From Elusimicrobiota bacterium (GTDB taxonomy: Bacteria > Elusimicrobiota > Elusimicrobia > Elusimicrobiales > UBA9959): a stretch of DNA of 64,000 nucleotides. The stretch spans positions 1-64,000 of the forward strand of contig JACQYT010000109.1 in NCBI GenBank assembly GCA_016208085.1, in the 5' to 3' direction. How positions within the stretch are numbered: the first letter of the stretch is position 1; every line of letters starts with the position of its first letter. This document shows positions 60,068 through 64,000 of the stretch, piece after piece. A model generated the notes under the pieces. It was not told the DNA's origin, ran no database searches, and saw nothing but the letters and a program-made list of their open reading frames with translations. The position numbers and the translations under genes are program-made.

Positions 60068-63000
60068 ATGGCAAATAAACAAAAAAATGAAAAACCGGCT
60101 TCTTCTGCGCCTTTTGGAACTACACAGCGGGCTTATACCATGCGCCTTGCGCCAACGAAAGATTCCCCCGGGGACTGGAAGGAAAAGTTGTGGAAAACCC
60201 ACAAGGCAGTCAATGAAGGGGCGCAATTTTTTGGTGATTGGGTTTTGACTCTCCGAGGCGGACTTGCTGCTGAAGGGGCATTGACCCCTGAAGAAAAGCG
60301 GCTTTTGGCTCTTTGTTGGTTCTGTGTGGAATCGGAGGAGAAACACACTGAAAAATTCCGCGTTCCGCATCCGGATAAAGGCGGTACAGATGGCCGACAT
60401 GTTGATGTATCCGAAATGAAAAAGGCTTTTCTTGAATGTCTTAAGAAAAAAGGTATTTCCAACGGGGAGTCTGACGGCTGGTGGAATGACTGCAAAGACG
60501 CTTTAACCGCGCGTATACGAGACGATTCAGTCTGGGTCCGGCGCTGGAAAATGTATGAGGAAATGCCGTCAAAGCCTGACCAAGGGGAGATAGAGGGAAT
60601 TTTATCTAAGTTCTTAGGCAAGGATTTTCTCAAGCCTTCAAAAGTGGATGATAGCCAAAAAAACGAGTCATCTGATAGCGCAACCAGGAATGAAGGCGAG
60701 GATAAAAAGACGGAGAAAAAACGCAAAAAAACTCATAACCCGAGCAATCAGGCGCGGCAGTTCTGCTGCAATTGGTTCGGTGAAGGGAAGGGCGCTGATT
60801 TTGACAAAATCCGCATGGTTGCCGCGCAAATAAAAGAATTTGCGGAAAGCATACAATCAAACCTTCCTGAAGATGGAAAGGCGTTGTGTGACAAAATTCG
60901 AGAGTTCAGGGACAAAAAAAAGTGGGAGGAAATTGCCGACCAGAAATCTGGGGCCAAACCCAAGCCTGCAAACGACCCTGCTTTGAACAGATGTGGGTCC
61001 GTAAAAAAAGATTGGGACAGAATGCTTACTGCTCTTAAGTTTAATTCGCAAAGTCCGGATGTGACCGGCGCGGATGTGTCAGATTTTGTAACCCTGGACT
61101 TTTGGGGAAATCTGGCTAAAAAGGCGGAAAATCTCGGTAAAAGTAAAGAGGGGAAGAAAGGTAAACCTAAAAAAACAGACTGGAGCAAAAATCTACTTAA
61201 TGATTTTATACGACACGCAGGATTTACCTACAAAACCGAACAAAAGGGTGACCGACGCTTGGAGTTTTTTTATTTCATGGCTGGCCAGGGTGCGAGGAGG
61301 GTTTCTCAAACTCATTCCTGGGTAAAAATTGCAGAAACAAGCCGGGCCAAAGCGGAAGCAACAAAAACGGAAAAAGAGGGAAAATTTAGTAAAACTAAAG
61401 ACTGGCAGAAAGCCAAGGAATGGCTTGATGAATATGTGTCTGGCAGGACTGTTTCTTCAAATGCCGCCGGCGATTACGCAATACGCAAGAATGCCATAGA
61501 CGGTTGGGATGAAGTTGTGAAGGTATGGAATTCATGCGGGGATGCCGATGAACGCAGGGAAAAAGCAAGAATACGCCAGGATGAACTGGAAAAATTCGGG
61601 GATATAAATCTTTTCCTTGATTTGACGGAAAACGATGCGGTTTGCGTGTGGAAACCGGGAACAAAAACGGAACCGGAAATATTAAAAGATTATGTGGCGC
61701 TCACAACAGCAGAGCATGACGCGAAACGTTTCAAGGTGCCGAGCTACCGTCATCCCGACCCTGTTAATCATCCCGTTTATTGCGAATTCGGGAACTCAAA
61801 GCCTAATATTGAATACTCGTGGCGGGATAATCCCAAAAGCGCAAGTAAAGATGAAATAACAAAAATTTTATTCTTTCTTCCGGATAATAAACTTGAATTG
61901 CGCTGGCAGAGTAAAAGGCTTGAGGAAGATTTTGGCTTCAAAATTTCGGCCCGTGTTAAAAAAACAGCCGATGGAAATGTTTCCAAATCTGTTTCGGAAC
62001 TTCCACGCGCAGACCGGCTAGGTAAGGCATCCTGTGATTTAGGGCTTTTCGAGCAGCCATGTGTTGTATATCCGTTCTCAACCGATGTCAAAGACTGGAA
62101 TGCCCGGCTTGAAATTTACCGCTCCGATCTGGACCAGCTTAAGAAATGGCCGCTTCATAATCAGGAGAAATTTATAAATCAGCGTTTGCGCTGGTTTTTA
62201 ACTTTCAGTCCACAGCTCCCCAAAGCCGGGCCCTGGTGGAAATATATTGCTGATAAAGGAGTTCTTGAGAAAATTATTAAAGACACCGAACTTCCGGGCA
62301 AATCTCTTTTTATCAAAGAAAATCGGCGCGCGGATGCTCCGGTGAACATCGTGCGCTTTACCGACAAAAATGAAGCCGTTACAAAATGTTTTGCCAATGT
62401 GAATGGCGATTACGGCTGGCTTGTGAGGCCGGGGTTAGGAAATCTTCCGAAAATCAGGGTAATGGGCGTGGATTTGGGCCACCGCTACGGCGCGGCGTGT
62501 TCAGTTTGGGAACAGATGAGTGAAAAGGAACTTGAAAAGACTGCCCGCGGGGCCGGGGCGGAACTTCCTGGCGCTAATACGGTAAGTTTTCGCTGTAATG
62601 ACCCCGATAGGAAACCGCAAGAAGAAAAGAAACAGCAGGAATTGATATGCCGGAAACTTGGGCCGGATTCATGGAATAAACTTGAACGGCAGTTTGTCAT
62701 ACGCCTGCCGGGAGAAAAAACGGAAGCCCGGTCTCTTTCTGAATGGGAAGTCAAATGGCTTACTGATTTTTATGCCGACTTAGGGCGCAAGTTCAACGAC
62801 GATTTACGGAAAAAAGAAAATGCATCCGAAGGCCGCTTTGAGGTTCTGGATAATGCCCGTCTTGCCCTTAAACGCCATGCAAATATAATCAAAATATACC
62901 ACGCTTTTTGCGGAAAAACCCGGCCGCAGCCGGGCGGGAGGGAAAAGTCAATAGATACTCTCAAAGACCGGGCGGATTATGTGGAAAGCGTGCTGGAACT

Positions 63001-64000
63001 CTGGTATCAGCTTGCGTCGGCCAAAAATTGGGAGGCTGAAAAATATAAAAAGTTATGGGAAACTTATGTGCAAAAGATGGAGCCGGTATTGGCTTTAAAA
63101 TCCGATGAAGATGAAAATGAACCGCGGAAACATAAAAAGGAACGTGCAGGACAGTATAGTAAAATTGCTCAAGAACTCGCCGGGAATGAAATTTTATGCC
63201 AGGAGATAGGAGAAGAATTTTTAAAACTATGGCGCGAGGAAGACGGTAAATGGCTGTTCCGCTTAAAGGAGTTAAGCGCGGTAATAGCCAAAGGCCGGAG
63301 AATTGAAAACGGCGAAATTATGCCGAAAGAAACAAAAAGCGCAAGTCGGAAAACCGGCGGACTCTCCCTTGAGCGCATAGCGACAATGGGCCTGCTTGCC
63401 AAACTGCATACGGCATATGCTCAGCGCCCCACTGACAAAAAACTTCGCAATGAATTAATCGCGGGGAAGGGATTCCCTGGAGCGAAATTCCGCGACAAAA
63501 TGGAACGGCTTAGGGAAGACCGGCTAAAAAAACTCTCCAATGCCGTAGCAATGGCGGCCATGGGCTTGGTCGGGAAAGGAAAAGACAAAGTCGCCAATCT
63601 TGAAAAAGAAAGAAACGAAGGATCGCGCTTTGCGCCCGTTCACGCTGTATGCGTTGAAAGTCTTGAACATTACCGACCAGAGCAGTCCCGTACCCGGCGG
63701 GAAAACCGGGCTTTGATGTCCTGGAGTTCGGGACAGCTTCAGAAATATCTTGGCGAAGCCTGTGATCTTAACGGCATTCTTCTCACCGAAGTAAGCGCGG
63801 CATACACCTCCCGTTTCTGTTCCCGCTGCGGCGCGCCGGGAATAAGGGGTGAAATTATAGCCGCTGAAAAACTCAACGACAAAAACGGTTCATGGCAGAG
63901 GCAGGTGAAAAAAGCTGAGAAAAAAGACAGAAGCAAAAAAACTTTGCGGGACGAGTGGCTTCTTGAAATCAACGGTTATAATCTGCCGGCAGATAGCAGA
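60068..64000 (+). CDS. cas12b: Cas12b (C2c1), type V-B CRISPR effector, 3' end outside window
   Basis: The frame is open from ATG 60068 to the window end (1,311 codons). AAGGAG precedes the start. Residues 41-51 (LWKTHKAVNEG) match the Cas12b N-terminus. DGWDEV (478) and DPVNHP (564) match mid-protein motifs. RuvC-I is VMGVDLGHRYG with Asp802. LREDRLKKLSN (1148) is the helix before RuvC-II, VESLEHY with Glu1197. ENRALMSWS, then YTSRFCSRCGAPGIRG (CxxC at 1251/1254), begin the zinc ribbon region. RuvC-III is still to come. Full length would be near 1,450-1,500 aa, larger than most (about 1,100-1,300). Cas12b is an RNA-guided nuclease using crRNA and tracrRNA. No cas1, cas2, cas4 or array is inside the window. 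Confidence 0.95.
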   Translation, partial: MANKQKNEKPASSAPFGTTQRAYTMRLAPTKDSPGDWKEKLWKTHKAVNEGAQFFGDWVLTLRGGLAAEGALTPEEKRLLALCWFCVESEEKHTEKFRVPHPDKGGTDGRHVDVSEMKKAFLECLKKKGISNGESDGWWNDCKDALTARIRDDSVWVRRWKMYEEMPSKPDQGEIEGILSKFLGKDFLKPSKVDDSQKNESSDSATRNEGEDKKTEKKRKKTHNPSNQARQFCCNWFGEGKGADFDKIRMVAAQIKEFAESIQSNLPEDGKALCDKIREFRDKKKWEEIADQKSGAKPKPANDPALNRCGSVKKDWDRMLTALKFNSQSPDVTGADVSDFVTLDFWGNLAKKAENLGKSKEGKKGKPKKTDWSKNLLNDFIRHAGFTYKTEQKGDRRLEFFYFMAGQGARRVSQTHSWVKIAETSRAKAEATKTEKEGKFSKTKDWQKAKEWLDEYVSGRTVSSNAAGDYAIRKNAIDGWDEVVKVWNSCGDADERREKARIRQDELEKFGDINLFLDLTENDAVCVWKPGTKTEPEILKDYVALTTAEHDAKRFKVPSYRHPDPVNHPVYCEFGNSKPNIEYSWRDNPKSASKDEITKILFFLPDNKLELRWQSKRLEEDFGFKISARVKKTADGNVSKSVSELPRADRLGKASCDLGLFEQPCVVYPFSTDVKDWNARLEIYRSDLDQLKKWPLHNQEKFINQRLRWFLTFSPQLPKAGPWWKYIADKGVLEKIIKDTELPGKSLFIKENRRADAPVNIVRFTDKNEAVTKCFANVNGDYGWLVRPGLGNLPKIRVMGVDLGHRYGAACSVWEQMSEKELEKTARGAGAELPGANTVSFRCNDPDRKPQEEKKQQELICRKLGPDSWNKLERQFVIRLPGEKTEARSLSEWEVKWLTDFYADLGRKFNDDLRKKENASEGRFEVLDNARLALKRHANIIKIYHAFCGKTRPQPGGREKSIDTLKDRADYVESVLELWYQLASAKNWEAEKYKKLWETYVQKMEPVLALKSDEDENEPRKHKKERAGQYSKIAQELAGNEILCQEIGEEFLKLWREEDGKWLFRLKELSAVIAKGRRIENGEIMPKETKSASRKTGGLSLERIATMGLLAKLHTAYAQRPTDKKLRNELIAGKGFPGAKFRDKMERLREDRLKKLSNAVAMAAMGLVGKGKDKVANLEKERNEGSRFAPVHAVCVESLEHYRPEQSRTRRENRALMSWSSGQLQKYLGEACDLNGILLTEVSAAYTSRFCSRCGAPGIRGEIIAAEKLNDKNGSWQRQVKKAEKKDRSKKTLRDEWLLEINGYNLPADSR

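Noticed and set aside
60133-61188. Minus-strand frames opposite cas12b
   Set aside because: They lie opposite the clear Cas12b frame and show no recognisable motifs.

Overview
The window looks like one contig of a Gram-negative, probably uncultured bacterium. I favour an Elusimicrobiota-type organism. The hints are the short pseudopilin-like protein, the SpoIID/LytB-TPR protein, FlgD-like C-terminal modules on surface proteins, a PorV-like outer-membrane protein, and a GC-rich genome full of small repeats. This assignment is inference: no rRNA or other decisive marker is present.

Layout. 0.35-5.2 kb: a complete sugar-type ABC importer on the minus strand (binding lipoprotein, two permeases, ATPase). 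5.3-10.5 kb: small membrane and periplasmic proteins, a K+ channel with a TrkA domain, an orphan gene between two inverted-repeat elements, a glycosyltransferase and a TPR protein. 10.6-18.9 kb: an ABC exporter, a DUF885 protein, lon, clpP, tig, tRNA-Leu and tRNA-Lys, all minus strand. 19.2-25.7 kb: a surface-protein remnant, a SpoIID-like protein and a glycosyltransferase group. 25.7-27.4 kb: a GspE/PilB-type ATPase and a CheY-like protein. 27.7-31.7 kb: yceD-rpmF-plsX-fabG-acpP-rnc and a cold-shock protein. 32.2-43.6 kb: an L-2-hydroxyglutarate oxidase-like enzyme, a membrane glycosyltransferase and large surface or outer-membrane proteins. 43.7-54.4 kb: a signalling and motor island with three kinase-like proteins, three response regulators, a FliF-FliG hybrid, MotA and MotB. 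54.5-60.1 kb: purB, a broken purA, an acyl-CoA dehydrogenase, etfB and a ferredoxin-type etfA that ends abruptly. 60.07 kb to the end: an open 1,311-codon frame for a type V-B CRISPR effector (Cas12b) that runs off the window.

Most notable. (1) The Cas12b gene starts exactly where etfA loses its conserved C-terminus, and base composition changes there. (2) A FliF-like ring segment is fused to FliG-like torque domains in an island that also has MotA/MotB and sensor kinases but no other flagellar gene, which suggests an undescribed rotary or force-generating complex. (3) The genome carries several families of hairpin repeats. One is a composite of up to five hairpins whose stems show compensatory changes between copies. 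Another consists of 7- and 8-base repeats that read as the same hydrophobic peptide in every frame and form the signal-peptide core of at least five exported proteins. (4) Three neighbouring genes at 56-60 kb (purA, etfB, etfA) have lost short conserved segments, so either decay or assembly errors must be considered there.
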